Assembly (NCBI GenBank): GCA_965222995.1
Contig: OZ244977.1
Location: 3,348,001 to 3,412,000, forward strand
Origin: SB11 sp965222995
GTDB taxonomy: Bacteria; Bacteroidota; Bacteroidia; UBA8524
Direction of reading: 5' to 3'
Length of the DNA stretch: 64,000 nt
Shown: positions 1 to 9,326 of the stretch, piece by piece
Numbering within the stretch: position 1 is the first letter of the stretch
Layout of the letters: the number at the start of each line of letters is the position of its first letter
The notes under the pieces: generated by a model
The model's input: only the letters and a program-made list of their open reading frames with translations
What the model was told of the DNA's origin: nothing
The model's database searches: none
Program-made: the position numbers and the translations under genes

Positions 1-497
1 ATTTTCTGCCCTACTTCTACCCGCACCACACTTTCCATAATGTCATACGGGTTACCCGCTCCGTATATGCAAGAAACAGACGCCAATACAATTACATCTT
101 TTCTGCCTGATAGAAGTGATGAGGTAGTTTTTATGCGTAGCTTTTCTATTTCCTCATTAATATTAAGGTCTTTCTCAATATAGGTATTGGTAGTAGGTAA
201 GAAAGCCTCGGGTTGGTAGTAATCGTAGTAAGAAACAAAGTATTCTACCGCATTATCAGGAAAGAACTGTTTAAACTCGCCATAGAGTTGGGCAACAAGT
301 GTTTTATTATGGCTAATAATAAGTGTTGGGCGTTGCACCTCTTGTATCATATTAGCAATGGTAAAAGTTTTACCACTACCGGTAACTCCTAATAAGGTTT
401 GGGCTTTATCACCCCTGTTTATCCCTTCTACCAGTTGCTCAATAGCTTTGGGCTGGTCTCCTGTTGGGACAAACTCTGAAGTAAGTTGAAATTGCAC
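1..497 (-). CDS. uvrB: UvrABC excision nuclease subunit B (5' part; runs off the window)
   Basis: UvrB is the DNA-damage-verifying helicase-like subunit of nucleotide excision repair, loaded by UvrA and then recruiting UvrC. About 165 N-terminal residues are present. The reverse strand reads MQFQLTSEFVPTGDQPKAIE, then the Walker A motif GVTGSGKT at residues 37-44, and further on the tyrosine-rich hairpin segment YFVSYYDYYQPEAFLP that inserts between DNA strands in this family. The start is GTG at 495-497: an in-frame TAG lies eight codons upstream and no ATG or TTG falls between. The length cannot be judged because the gene continues beyond base 1. It is divergent from the lipoprotein gene at 580, sharing about 80 bases of upstream DNA. 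Confidence 0.96.
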   Translation of the reverse strand, partial: MQFQLTSEFVPTGDQPKAIEQLVEGINRGDKAQTLLGVTGSGKTFTIANMIQEVQRPTLIISHNKTLVAQLYGEFKQFFPDNAVEYFVSYYDYYQPEAFLPTTNTYIEKDLNINEEIEKLRIKTTSSLLSGRKDVIVLASVSCIYGAGNPYDIMESVVRVEVGQK

Positions 498-579
498 TAA
501 AGATTGTGTTTTAAAGAACTACGAATTTACTAAATTGGGGTTGTATTTACTTTTATTATCCTATAAAGGATTAATGTGT

Positions 580-1584
580 ATGAGAATGCAAAAAATTACT
601 ACCCTTTTTCTTGCCACAACTTTATTGGCAAGTTGTGCTGCCTCTAAATATTCTAAGAAAGAAAAGGGAGAAGGTGTGGATATGACTATAGCTCAGGGAA
701 GCGAAGTGATAAACTACGCTGTGCTAGAGAAGCAGAGAATACCTACTTTATCTTCAAGAATTGCAAAGGATAGGGACAGAGGTTTAATTACGGCGGCCCT
801 TATTGGGCAAGCTGTTTCTGCGGGCTCTAAAGCTGTGAAGAAACTTATTGATGCTGAAAATGAGAAATACACTGCAGAATATAATAGCGGCTTAACCAAC
901 CTTTTCTTTTACGACCAGCTTTCTGTGAAGAGTGCTTTTGACCCTATAGGTATGCAATTTGGCGGGTTTACTTTTGTACGCACCTTTAAGAACAAAAAGG
1001 GTGAGACTGATACTGCAATAATTGCACGTTTTTCTTTGGATGTGGATAGCAATAGTGTGTATGATATTTTTAATAACTCATTTTTTAAGCTGAAACTGGA
1101 CAGTATTGAAATTCGTTATGCTAAAGCTAGAGTGAGCAGTAGCCGTTGGTATTTGCCATGGACTTTGTACCAAAAGAAAAATGACGAGAAACTAAATCTT
1201 GATTTTGAGATTAAGTTTACTACTAACTACGTAAACAAAAACGGTAACCTTTTTAGTAATGTAGAGCTGGGAACTTTTTACCTAAGCTTGCGCGATGCCC
1301 CGCTGAATAAAAATGCCATGAACTACAAAGCTTATTATGGTGGGGTTAAAGGTAAAAAGTTAGATGGGTTTAGTTTTTTGGTTCCTCGTAGTTTTGGCTA
1401 CTACTATCACCAAGGAAGTTTTAGAGAGAGCTACAGCAAAGGGCTTTATAATATTTTGATTAATGTGAAAGAAAGTAGCAAAGACAAATTTGTAGATAAA
1501 ATGATAATAAGCAATAGCGGACAGTTGATTGACCAAATTGGCAATTCAATAAATGCAGAATCTGAAAAGTTACTTGATAAGTAG
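580..1584 (+). CDS. Hypothetical lipoprotein
   Basis: I do not recognise the family. The N-terminus is a lipoprotein signal: MRMQKITTLFLATTLLASC, with lipobox LASC, so the mature protein should be lipid-anchored in the envelope. ATGs lie at 574, 580 and 586; 580 or 586 gives the neatest signal peptide and the choice is not certain. The mature part (~315 residues) has no membrane segment and looks beta-rich with many aromatic residues, for example YLPWTLYQKK. It ends three bases before the stop of the convergent response-regulator gene, leaving no room for a separate terminator. Expression is presumably from the region shared with uvrB, but I see no clear TAnnTTTG box there. Confidence 0.8.
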   Translation: MRMQKITTLFLATTLLASCAASKYSKKEKGEGVDMTIAQGSEVINYAVLEKQRIPTLSSRIAKDRDRGLITAALIGQAVSAGSKAVKKLIDAENEKYTAEYNSGLTNLFFYDQLSVKSAFDPIGMQFGGFTFVRTFKNKKGETDTAIIARFSLDVDSNSVYDIFNNSFFKLKLDSIEIRYAKARVSSSRWYLPWTLYQKKNDEKLNLDFEIKFTTNYVNKNGNLFSNVELGTFYLSLRDAPLNKNAMNYKAYYGGVKGKKLDGFSFLVPRSFGYYYHQGSFRESYSKGLYNILINVKESSKDKFVDKMIISNSGQLIDQIGNSINAESEKLLDK

Positions 1585-1587
1585 AGA

Positions 1588-2004
1588 TTATGACACCTGT
1601 AAACCTTGATACTGGTTTATAATGTCGTTTATTTTTTCTTCATTCAAAGGCTTCACAATATAACCGGCTATAATGCTTATACCTTTAGCCTTATCAAAAT
1701 CCGCTTGGTCTATAGATGAAGTTGTTAGGTATACTAATACCTTTTTTTGCAAGGCTTCCTGCACACGTGCAAATTCTTTTATAAACTGCCAGCCATCAAA
1801 AACCGGCATATTAATATCAAGCAATATTACATCGGGTAAATCATCCGGTTCATGAACAATCTGTTGCAAATGGTTCATGGCCTCATGCCCATTTGTAAAC
1901 GACGTAGCTTTTTCCGCAGCATTTTTAAGCTCTAAATACTTTTGTGCGGTAAACTGGAAAATCTCATCGTCGTCTATTATCCAGATATTTTTAATCATCT
2001 TCAT
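1588..2004 (-). CDS. Single-domain response regulator (CheY-like receiver)
   Basis: A stand-alone receiver domain of 138 residues with no output domain. The acidic pocket D11-D13 (WIIDDDEIF), phosphoacceptor D63 (LLDINMPVFDGW), the Thr/Ser switch region near T94-S97 and the conserved K118-P119 are all present, so it should be phosphorylatable. Its ATG is two bases beyond the stop of the upstream kinase-like gene, so the two are almost certainly co-transcribed and translationally coupled. Such receivers act by protein contact or phosphotransfer rather than DNA binding; the target is not visible here. Confidence 0.92.
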   Translation of the reverse strand: MKMIKNIWIIDDDEIFQFTAQKYLELKNAAEKATSFTNGHEAMNHLQQIVHEPDDLPDVILLDINMPVFDGWQFIKEFARVQEALQKKVLVYLTTSSIDQADFDKAKGISIIAGYIVKPLNEEKINDIINQYQGLQVS

Positions 2005-2006
2005 TA

Positions 2007-2768
2007 TTACTGCGGAAAAGAGATTTGGATGATACTTTTGTCACCTTTGCTCTCATTTACGGTTACCGTAGAACCCATTGTTCTTAAAAACAATGCTGCA
2101 AAATAATAATTCCATCCCAAAACTTGATTACTTAATAAGGCGTTTTTATAAACTGTGGGCGAAATAAGTTCTTCTTCTTCGTTTAATAAGTTTAAAAACT
2201 CGGGATATATAATATTCAATATCAGACCATTCCAGCTTTTTTCTGAGTTTATCTCTACAGTATAAATTCCCTCCCTTTCAGCAAAGGGTTCAACCAATAA
2301 AACTATACATTCATACAATGTTTTTGCATTGCATTTAACCTTTTTCCCTTCGGTAAAATTTGTAGAAAGGGCTATGTTTTTAGATAGTTTACTTCTCACT
2401 TCTCCAATCACCTCATCTAAAAACGTAAACTGTATACCTTCTTGTTTAACTAATAAGTTTTTACGCTCTGCTGATAACTCTTCAAATCCTTCTTGCAGTC
2501 GTTTGATAGATTTTATCATTTTGTTGATGTATAATTCTTTGTCAGGATTTGTTCCTGCCTTCTCATACAACTGCAATAACATATCAATATTGGTAACCGG
2601 AGAGCGCAAATCATGAGAGTACCGAGAAGCTATTTTACGTAGTAATTCGTTCTCGTACATTAGCAACTCTAAAGCATCTAACAAATAGTTAATATGCTCA
2701 GGATTTTTTTCAACTAGTTGTTTTAAAGATATTTCTTTAGCTTTTTTAATACTGTCTGCAAGCACCAT
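2007..2768 (-). CDS. Cytosolic histidine-kinase-like protein with degenerate ATPase domain
   Basis: The protein has a clear HisKA-type dimerisation and phosphoacceptor segment around H52 (RYSHDLRSPVTNID) but no transmembrane segment or recognisable sensor domain. The C-terminal half should be the HATPase_c domain, but I cannot find the N-box asparagine or a DxGxG G1 box; only a weak G2-like segment (LGWNYYFAALFLRTMGS) remains. It may therefore be a phosphotransfer or scaffold partner rather than an active kinase. It lies directly upstream of the receiver gene at 1588-2004 with a 2-base gap. Confidence is high that the gene is real and in the HK superfamily, low on catalysis. Confidence 0.8.
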   Translation of the reverse strand: MVLADSIKKAKEISLKQLVEKNPEHINYLLDALELLMYENELLRKIASRYSHDLRSPVTNIDMLLQLYEKAGTNPDKELYINKMIKSIKRLQEGFEELSAERKNLLVKQEGIQFTFLDEVIGEVRSKLSKNIALSTNFTEGKKVKCNAKTLYECIVLLVEPFAEREGIYTVEINSEKSWNGLILNIIYPEFLNLLNEEEELISPTVYKNALLSNQVLGWNYYFAALFLRTMGSTVTVNESKGDKSIIQISFPQ

Positions 2769-2842
2769 ATTTGCATGGTAATGTAAATTCCACTTGCAAA
2801 TTACGATAATTTTTTAAAATAAAATATCTGATTTTTAAAATT

Positions 2843-5800
2843 CTACCATTTACCTATGGTTTCAAATGCACTCCAGTAGTATGGATGCGAAAAATTTTCG
2901 CTTTGTGAAAGGGTAAGTTGAGATTTTTTTAATGCTGCTGAAAAAGTCATTCCGGCTTGTAGGTTGGTATAAAAGTGTTTCATTAATTCGCCTGTTGCCT
3001 CATCGTGTACTTGCCATTGGGTAGCAATTACAGAGTTTACCCCTTTTAATATAAACTCATTGGCCGGTGTATTTACCCAGCCTTTAGTTTTTTCTTGAGA
3101 AACTACTGTATTGCAAGCAGAAAGTACCAGCAGCTTAATGTTTCTGAGGTTACGCAACCTGCGAATTTCATTCATGGTTAACTTACCGTCATCGCCCACC
3201 AAAGTATTAGGAGCAAAAACCAAATAACTGTTTTCAAACTTAATAGGGTCTAGCCTACCGTGATTGGCTATATGTACTACATTAAAATTTTTAATTATGG
3301 TTTTTGCCTTGTCTTCCGTAGCGCTGTCTTGCAAAAAGGTAGTGGTATTGGGGAAAATGCTTGCAATTGTTTTTACTTCTTTTTCTGCATAGCTAAGTGT
3401 TTTATCGGCATTACCAAAAGCCACAATTTTTAGCCTCTGCTTTCCCCCGGCTTGTGCCTGATATATAAATTTTATGTTGTTAATATATGTAATATCGTAT
3501 TGAGAAATAAGGTATTCCGCCTTACCATCAACTTCGGTTGCTAATGCTTGTACAGGCAGTTTATATAAAACGCCTGTAGGTACTATTGCCAGGCGGGTAT
3601 ACCCTTTTAATAAGTCTTTAATTGGTGAAACAAAGATTTGGTAAAGCTTTTTACTATTTTTTAAAACTATTTCTTTTTCTGTTTTAGAAGTGCTGAGTTG
3701 TTTATTAAATTCATTAATAACCACACTTAGTTGTTCTTTATCTATACTAACTTTTCTCGCATTTAAGCTATTGTTTGTTGCTACAAAAATTAATAATTGT
3801 TTATCTGTTGCTAAATATTCCACTACAGCATCTTCATCACCTAAGCTAAAGCGTGCATCATCTAACTGGCGTGGGTTAATAGTTGTTTTAAAGTTATCGG
3901 CATCTCCTCCATTTGCATTCATTGCCGAATCAATAAAACTGTTAAAGTTCTCTTCATTCACGTTTATCAGTTTTTTCAAAGAGCTTATCTTTTCAGCACT
4001 TTGCTTTTCTTCGGGTTTGCTCAGCTCCTTTATTAGCTGGGCATAGTACCCGTCTATTTTTAACTCTAATTCTCTGGCTACCGTTTCCTCTTCAAGCCCC
4101 CCCAACAACTCATTGCTACGGGTCGGACCATTGTCCCCTCCCCGGGTTTGTTCTATCAAGCCTGCAATATTTGATTTCTCCTGATAATAAAAAGCCGCTT
4201 TCACATCATTTTGGGATACTAAAAGTTCTACTAAATCTTGGTATAGCTTGTATTTATCCTGCGCTTTTGAAAAACTTACCAAGTTCTTTTTGCTACCTGC
4301 AATATTTCCCTTTATGTTTTCTAAAATGTCAACCGCTTGTTTAAGTTCTGCTAATGCCTCGGCCGTATCTTGAAGTTGAAGGTTTATAGCTGCAGAAATA
4401 TAGAGAGGTTCCCACAAGTAACGGGTATTACCTGTTTCATTGGCTATTGATATGGCTTTATGTAAATATTTTTTGGACTCTTTTTTCTTATTGGTTTCAT
4501 AGTACAGTTTCCCTAAAAAAGTAGCCGCCTCTATTATTCTTTCCTTTTCTCCACTTGTGTTGTAATCCTTGTAGGATTTTGTTAAATATAGAGTTGCATT
4601 GGTATAGTCTTCTTGTTTAAGCTTAAGCTTGCCCAGTAAAAGATTAGCCCCGTTTATGCCTCTAACATTACTTATTTTTTTTGCTGTTGACAAGCTCTGT
4701 GTAAGCCAGTTTTCTGCTTCACTAAGCAAGCCGTCTTCCAAATAAACCTCGCCCATATTAGACATTACCAGCACCAAAAAATCGCCTTGGTAGTTGTTTT
4801 TGGTTAACAGTTTATATACTTCATCAAACTGTATCAATGCATTTCTATAATCGCCTTGGTGAAAGTATATAGTACCGATATTATTTATGGTTGTCGCCCA
4901 GCTAAAACTGCTATTTGCTGCCTCATAAATACTATCTGCTTTATAGTAGTATTGTACTGACTTTTTGTAGTTTGCCAAATAGTTATAGGTATTTCCTAAA
5001 CTGATGTAGTTGCCTGCTTCTATGTACTCGTTTTGTAGAGTTTTATTAAAATTAAGAGCCTTGTTTGCTACTTGTATGGCACTGTCATACTCGCCCACAA
5101 GGTTGTAGTAATCAGCAAGGCTATTTAAAGCCCTTGATGCCAATAAAAAGTTTTTCTTTTCAATAGCTTCGTTGGCTACCTCCCAATATTTCATTCGGGC
5201 AGTATCAAACTTGCCACTCTCTATATAGTAATATCCCAAGTCAATATTAACTGACCCTGCACCAGAGTAATCTTCTGATTGTTGATAAGCAACCAAGGCA
5301 GAGTCTAAATACTGTTTCGCCAAAAAAACTTTACCTCTATTTTGCTTCAGTATACCTATTTGGTTGTAAGCATACCCCTGATTAGTGAGGCTGTTGCTTT
5401 CTTTTGCCAACTGCAAAGCTTTTGCCATAAGGTTTTCTGCCTCTTGAAAATTATTCTCACCCGCCCATTTAATTAACGACATGTAGATGAGCGCATTCAT
5501 GGTATTCTCTTTATCTCCCATGCTTTCATACTTAGCTTTAGCATTTGAAAGGTATTTTTGCGCTTGCTGGTAAGATGCTGTATAATAGTGGCATAAGCCT
5601 ATATTATATAAAGAATTAGCTATACCCAACTCATCACCAATAGTGTTGTATATTGAAAGTGCCAACTGATAATACTCTATGGCTTTATTATAGTTATTGC
5701 TTTCATAATAAAGTGTGCCTATAGACGATTTTACATCGGCAAGTTTATCAGTAGTATCATTGTTTGACAGATATAGTTTTTCTGATAATTGATAGAAGTA

Positions 5801-7906
5801 GAGAGAGGAATCAATATTTCCGTTTTCTTTCCAAAGTGCAGCAATTTTCTTATATGAGTATGCCGTACCTACAATATCGTTAGCCTCTTTTCTTAGTACA
5901 ACAGCCTCTCTGTGTGATAGTATTGCACTATCATAATCTCCCAGGTTCCAATATGCTTGCCCAACGTTAGACTTTGAAAAACCAGCCCCTGATTTATCGT
6001 CCAATTTCAGCTTCAGCTCATAAGCATCAGTATATAGCTTAATGGCCTTTGAATAATTACCCATTTTGAAATAAGTATCAGCCAAATCATCAAAGGCTTG
6101 AGCATATTTCGCACTATGCCCTCCGGCATAAAACAATGTGCCTGATTTTTTATATTTCTCTAAAGCTTCATCGTACTGCCCTTGCTTTTTTAGCACATAA
6201 GCCATATTACGGTATAGCGTCGCTCTATCATACTTTGAACCGTCAATTCCATCCAGTATTTTTTCTGCCTCAGCATACGCTGCTATGGCTTCAGCATTTC
6301 CCCCTTTTTGTGATACAGTATATCCCTTATCCCAAAGTATATAGGCTAATAGTTTATTTCGCTCATAATTTCCCTTCTTTCTTATCGCTTGCTTCAATAT
6401 TTTTTCTGCCTCAGTAAAAGCCTCAATTGCCTCGTTGTACTTTCCCCAGTCCTCAAAGCAACTTCCTTTTTTATAAATAGACCTAACAAACTCTAGTGTA
6501 ATGTTTAGCTTTTTATAAAGCTTTGCCGCTGAATCATAGTTTTGGATAGCTAAATAATATTGATTCTGAATATTATAAACCCTACCCCCATTAAAGTATC
6601 CGTAAGCGCGTATATTATCATTTTTTAAGTAGCTTGCAGAAAGCAGAATCATTTCAATAGCCTTGTTAGCTTGGGCATAGTTTTGTTTATCGGCGTAGTC
6701 TTTTGCCCTGTCCGCCCAAGCTTCATAATACTTCTTATTAAGGTCTGCTTTGTTAAATTCTAAAATAGCAAGTTGCCTTTCAAGGCTGTTTTCATTTAAT
6801 AAACTGTCTAAAATTACATGTGGTGTTGAGGGGGAGTTATTAAGCAGCCAAGTAGCATAGGTTTCATTTATTTTATAGGGTTTACCCAAGTACTTGCGTG
6901 GGAAGCTGTTCACAAAGCCTAAAAAATCGTGTATATCACTAATATCGGGTTTCTCAAATAACTCATTTATGGTTTTGCCCTGGTTTTGCCCCTCAATTGC
7001 CGGCTTTAAAAAAATGCTGTCATCTTTAGTAAATTCTGCTGTTTCTTTCACCTGATTTGCCATAATAAGCAACATCAGTTTTTGAAATATTTTACTATCG
7101 TAGTGTATTATATATCTGGGATTTACAAACTTTTTCTTGTTGTTATTTCTAAAATACACGCTGTTTGCCAGCAGTTTATAAATGGTTGTTTCCTCTTTAA
7201 ACTTGCTTAGTATTCTGGTTTCAATCAAGTCTCCTTTTCGTATCCAGTTTAGAGTGTCTGTTTCATTATATACTTCCACCTCTGCCTCAGATGTCCAAGG
7301 ACCTATTTTAACTATTTCGCCTTTCCCTAATTGAAATTTTCTCTTCGGCTCTCCTTTCTTTACCGATAAACTTATAGGGAAAGCTACCACCCCATTTACT
7401 AAGCCGTCATTCAGTCCTAAGTTTAGTTTTACTCTAAACTTTTTGCCTTTTCGCCAAAGTACTTCTTCAATGTTTACGGTAAACGATTTACGATAATCTT
7501 TATCGCTATACTGATAGAAAATGGAATCTTGTCTTTCCATCATCATATAACACAGGTCTATAAAGCCAAAAAACGATTTAGAAAAACCTGCCGAAGAAGC
7601 TTCATTTATCCAGTTCAGCCCCTCATTATACACTTCTATAGAGTTTCTATATTTCCCTGCCCTAAACTCACAAAAAGCTTTGGTTATGTATGATTCTACT
7701 ATTTCAATTCGTCTGGGCGATTCAAAGCTCAGTTCCAAATCAAGATGTAGGTTAGCATATTTACAGGCAGTATCGTAGTTTTTTAGTTTAAATGCAGATT
7801 GGGCACTATCGTGTAGAAAATCAGCCTGTTTATATTTTAAACTATCTTGTGCTGAAATAATAGTAAAAGCACTTACAAAAAGAAATAGTATTAAGAACTT
7901 CCTCAT
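2843..7906 (-). CDS. Secreted TPR-repeat protein with C-terminal CHAT (caspase-like) domain
   Basis: A 1687-residue protein beginning with a Sec signal peptide (MRKFLILFLFVSAFTIISAQ), so it is exported to or across the periplasm. A short region of about 300 residues is followed by a very long array of tetratricopeptide repeats (roughly residues 380-1250) with recurrent patterns such as A-YNQIGILKQNRGKVFLA. After a coiled-coil-like linker, the last 300 residues form a CHAT domain: H1549 in VVHIANHGRL and C1598 in LLVLSACNT are the expected His/Cys dyad of this caspase-related family. CHAT-TPR proteins are proteases or protease-like effectors where studied. The gene is monocistronic by appearance; a TAAATTTG -7 box lies at 7927-7934. 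Substrate and trigger are unknown. Confidence 0.93.
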   Translation of the reverse strand: MRKFLILFLFVSAFTIISAQDSLKYKQADFLHDSAQSAFKLKNYDTACKYANLHLDLELSFESPRRIEIVESYITKAFCEFRAGKYRNSIEVYNEGLNWINEASSAGFSKSFFGFIDLCYMMMERQDSIFYQYSDKDYRKSFTVNIEEVLWRKGKKFRVKLNLGLNDGLVNGVVAFPISLSVKKGEPKRKFQLGKGEIVKIGPWTSEAEVEVYNETDTLNWIRKGDLIETRILSKFKEETTIYKLLANSVYFRNNNKKKFVNPRYIIHYDSKIFQKLMLLIMANQVKETAEFTKDDSIFLKPAIEGQNQGKTINELFEKPDISDIHDFLGFVNSFPRKYLGKPYKINETYATWLLNNSPSTPHVILDSLLNENSLERQLAILEFNKADLNKKYYEAWADRAKDYADKQNYAQANKAIEMILLSASYLKNDNIRAYGYFNGGRVYNIQNQYYLAIQNYDSAAKLYKKLNITLEFVRSIYKKGSCFEDWGKYNEAIEAFTEAEKILKQAIRKKGNYERNKLLAYILWDKGYTVSQKGGNAEAIAAYAEAEKILDGIDGSKYDRATLYRNMAYVLKKQGQYDEALEKYKKSGTLFYAGGHSAKYAQAFDDLADTYFKMGNYSKAIKLYTDAYELKLKLDDKSGAGFSKSNVGQAYWNLGDYDSAILSHREAVVLRKEANDIVGTAYSYKKIAALWKENGNIDSSLYFYQLSEKLYLSNNDTTDKLADVKSSIGTLYYESNNYNKAIEYYQLALSIYNTIGDELGIANSLYNIGLCHYYTASYQQAQKYLSNAKAKYESMGDKENTMNALIYMSLIKWAGENNFQEAENLMAKALQLAKESNSLTNQGYAYNQIGILKQNRGKVFLAKQYLDSALVAYQQSEDYSGAGSVNIDLGYYYIESGKFDTARMKYWEVANEAIEKKNFLLASRALNSLADYYNLVGEYDSAIQVANKALNFNKTLQNEYIEAGNYISLGNTYNYLANYKKSVQYYYKADSIYEAANSSFSWATTINNIGTIYFHQGDYRNALIQFDEVYKLLTKNNYQGDFLVLVMSNMGEVYLEDGLLSEAENWLTQSLSTAKKISNVRGINGANLLLGKLKLKQEDYTNATLYLTKSYKDYNTSGEKERIIEAATFLGKLYYETNKKKESKKYLHKAISIANETGNTRYLWEPLYISAAINLQLQDTAEALAELKQAVDILENIKGNIAGSKKNLVSFSKAQDKYKLYQDLVELLVSQNDVKAAFYYQEKSNIAGLIEQTRGGDNGPTRSNELLGGLEEETVARELELKIDGYYAQLIKELSKPEEKQSAEKISSLKKLINVNEENFNSFIDSAMNANGGDADNFKTTINPRQLDDARFSLGDEDAVVEYLATDKQLLIFVATNNSLNARKVSIDKEQLSVVINEFNKQLSTSKTEKEIVLKNSKKLYQIFVSPIKDLLKGYTRLAIVPTGVLYKLPVQALATEVDGKAEYLISQYDITYINNIKFIYQAQAGGKQRLKIVAFGNADKTLSYAEKEVKTIASIFPNTTTFLQDSATEDKAKTIIKNFNVVHIANHGRLDPIKFENSYLVFAPNTLVGDDGKLTMNEIRRLRNLRNIKLLVLSACNTVVSQEKTKGWVNTPANEFILKGVNSVIATQWQVHDEATGELMKHFYTNLQAGMTFSAALKKSQLTLSQSENFSHPYYWSAFETIGKW

Positions 7907-7926
7907 AGTTGTTAGCAGGGTAGTAT

Positions 7927-7934
7927 CAAATTTA
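7927..7934 (-). promoter_or_regulatory. Predicted -7 promoter box for the TPR-CHAT gene
   Basis: The reverse strand reads TAAATTTG, an exact match to the Bacteroidota -7 consensus TAnnTTTG, ending 20 bases before the ATG at 7906. A TTG triplet lies 21 bases further upstream, a plausible -33 element. Inference from consensus only. Confidence 0.5.
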
Positions 7935-7981
7935 ACAATTGTGTTATTACAATCGCAATGTTTTGATTGTTAATAACCAAA

Positions 7982-8011
7982 AAACCCCAAAGGTAAATGC
8001 CCTTGGGGTTT
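7982..8011. terminator. Hairpin terminator between pgk and TPR-CHAT gene
   Basis: AAACCCCAA pairs perfectly with TTGGGGTTT across a short loop. The hairpin lies 33 bases after the pgk stop, in the pgk transcription direction, and upstream of the TPR-CHAT promoter. The flanking T-tract is weak, so efficiency is uncertain. Confidence 0.7.
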
Positions 8012-8043
8012 CATAATTATTTATAAAGTAAAAGTCCTTGTGC

Positions 8044-9252
8044 CTAACTATTTGAAACACTATTGTTATTAATAGCAGCAATACCGGGTAGTTCTTTCCC
8101 TTCAAAGTATTCAAGCAATGCCCCTCCGCCTGTAGATACATAGCTTACCTTATCTCCCAAGTTAAACTTGTTAATAGCTGCTGCACTATCGCCACCACCT
8201 ATTAGTGTAAAAGCTCCGTTTTCTGTTGCTTGGGCTACAGCTTGGGCAACGGTTTTTGTCCCGTTTTCAAAACTGCTCATTTCAAAAACGCCCATTGGTC
8301 CATTCCACAGTACAGTTTTGCTATTGGCAATCACATCAGCAAATTGTTGCGCGGCTTTTTCCCCAATATCAAGACCCATCCATCCTGCTGCAATCTCTCC
8401 GCTATTGCTGTTTTGGGTATTGGCATCGTTTGCAAAGTTATCTGCAACCACACTATCTTCAGGTAAATATAACTTCACCCCCTTTTCCTCAGCTTTCTTC
8501 AAAATATCAAGACAGGTTTGTAGTCGGTCTTCCTCACAAAGCGAGCTTCCAATATTTTTACCTTGAGCCTTAAAAAACGTATACGCCATACCACCGCCTA
8601 TAATCATATTGTCCACCTTGTCCATAAGGTTTTCAATAATCAATAATTTGTCTGAAACCTTTGCTCCACCCATTATTGCGGTAAAAGGCTTTTGGGCATT
8701 ATTCATCACTTTCTCAGCATTGGCAACTTCATTCCCCATTATATAGCCAAAGTACTTGGCAGCAGGAAAAAACTCAGCAATAATAGCTGTGCTGGCGTGG
8801 GCGCGGTGAGCTGTACCGAAAGCATCGTTTACATATACATCTCCTAAGCTTGCTAATGCCTTGGCAAAGTCGCGGTCGCCTTTTTGCTCCTCAGCATAAA
8901 AACGCAGGTTTTCTAAAACCAGCACTTCGCCTGCCTTCAAGGCTTTGCTAAGATTTTCAGCTTCTTCTCCCTTACAGTCGTTAGCAAAACTAACTGTCGT
9001 TTGTAAGAGTTCTTTTATTCTTCCTACAGTATGTTTTAATGAAAACTTCTCTTCAGGCCCTGATTTTGGGCGACCTAAGTGCGACATTAGTATGGCACTA
9101 CCCCCATCATTCAGTATTTTTTTAATGGTTGGGATGGCTGCACGTATGCGAGAATCATCGGTAATATTAAAATTCTCGTCTAAAGGTACGTTAAAATCAA
9201 CTCTTATAAGTGCTTTTTTTCCTGCAAAATTAAAGTTATCAATGGTTTTCAT
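8044..9252 (-). CDS. pgk: Phosphoglycerate kinase
   Basis: Catalyses 1,3-bisphosphoglycerate + ADP to 3-phosphoglycerate + ATP in glycolysis, in the cytosol. The N-terminus MKTIDNFNFAGKKALIRVDF and the stretch DFNVPLDENF with later HLGRPKSG are typical PGK substrate-binding segments; the C-terminal nucleotide region GGGDSAAAINKF is present. The predicted 402 residues match the usual ~395-420. I chose the ATG at 9250-9252 rather than one seven codons earlier because the family starts there and because a TACATTTG -7 box at 9271-9278 would overlap a longer 5' extension. It is followed by a hairpin terminator and appears monocistronic. Confidence 0.97.
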   Translation of the reverse strand: MKTIDNFNFAGKKALIRVDFNVPLDENFNITDDSRIRAAIPTIKKILNDGGSAILMSHLGRPKSGPEEKFSLKHTVGRIKELLQTTVSFANDCKGEEAENLSKALKAGEVLVLENLRFYAEEQKGDRDFAKALASLGDVYVNDAFGTAHRAHASTAIIAEFFPAAKYFGYIMGNEVANAEKVMNNAQKPFTAIMGGAKVSDKLLIIENLMDKVDNMIIGGGMAYTFFKAQGKNIGSSLCEEDRLQTCLDILKKAEEKGVKLYLPEDSVVADNFANDANTQNSNSGEIAAGWMGLDIGEKAAQQFADVIANSKTVLWNGPMGVFEMSSFENGTKTVAQAVAQATENGAFTLIGGGDSAAAINKFNLGDKVSYVSTGGGALLEYFEGKELPGIAAINNNSVSNS

Positions 9253-9270
9253 TGGGTGTGTAATTTGGCG

Positions 9271-9278
9271 CAAATGTA
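9271..9278 (-). promoter_or_regulatory. Predicted -7 promoter box for pgk
   Basis: The reverse strand reads TACATTTG (exact TAnnTTTG), 18 bases before the chosen pgk ATG. No clear -33 TTG was found. It supports the shorter pgk start. Confidence 0.5.
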
Positions 9279-9326
9279 GGCATTTAAACAGTTATTAATT
9301 AGCCTCTATATTAAATCCTGTTTTAC

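Noticed and set aside
1759..1774. CACGTG core as another parS site
   Set aside because: Flanks (GCA/GCA) do not match the parS arms; also rejected at 47628-47633.
4200..6900. Repeats in the TPR gene as a DNA repeat array
   Set aside because: They repeat only at protein level (TPR units) with divergent DNA; no CRISPR or satellite.
7947..8141. Minus-strand ORF of 64 codons spanning the pgk terminator
   Set aside because: Overlaps the 3' end of pgk in another frame and reads through the hairpin; no coding signal.
8168..8573. Three overlapping plus-strand ORFs
   Set aside because: Antisense shadows of pgk.
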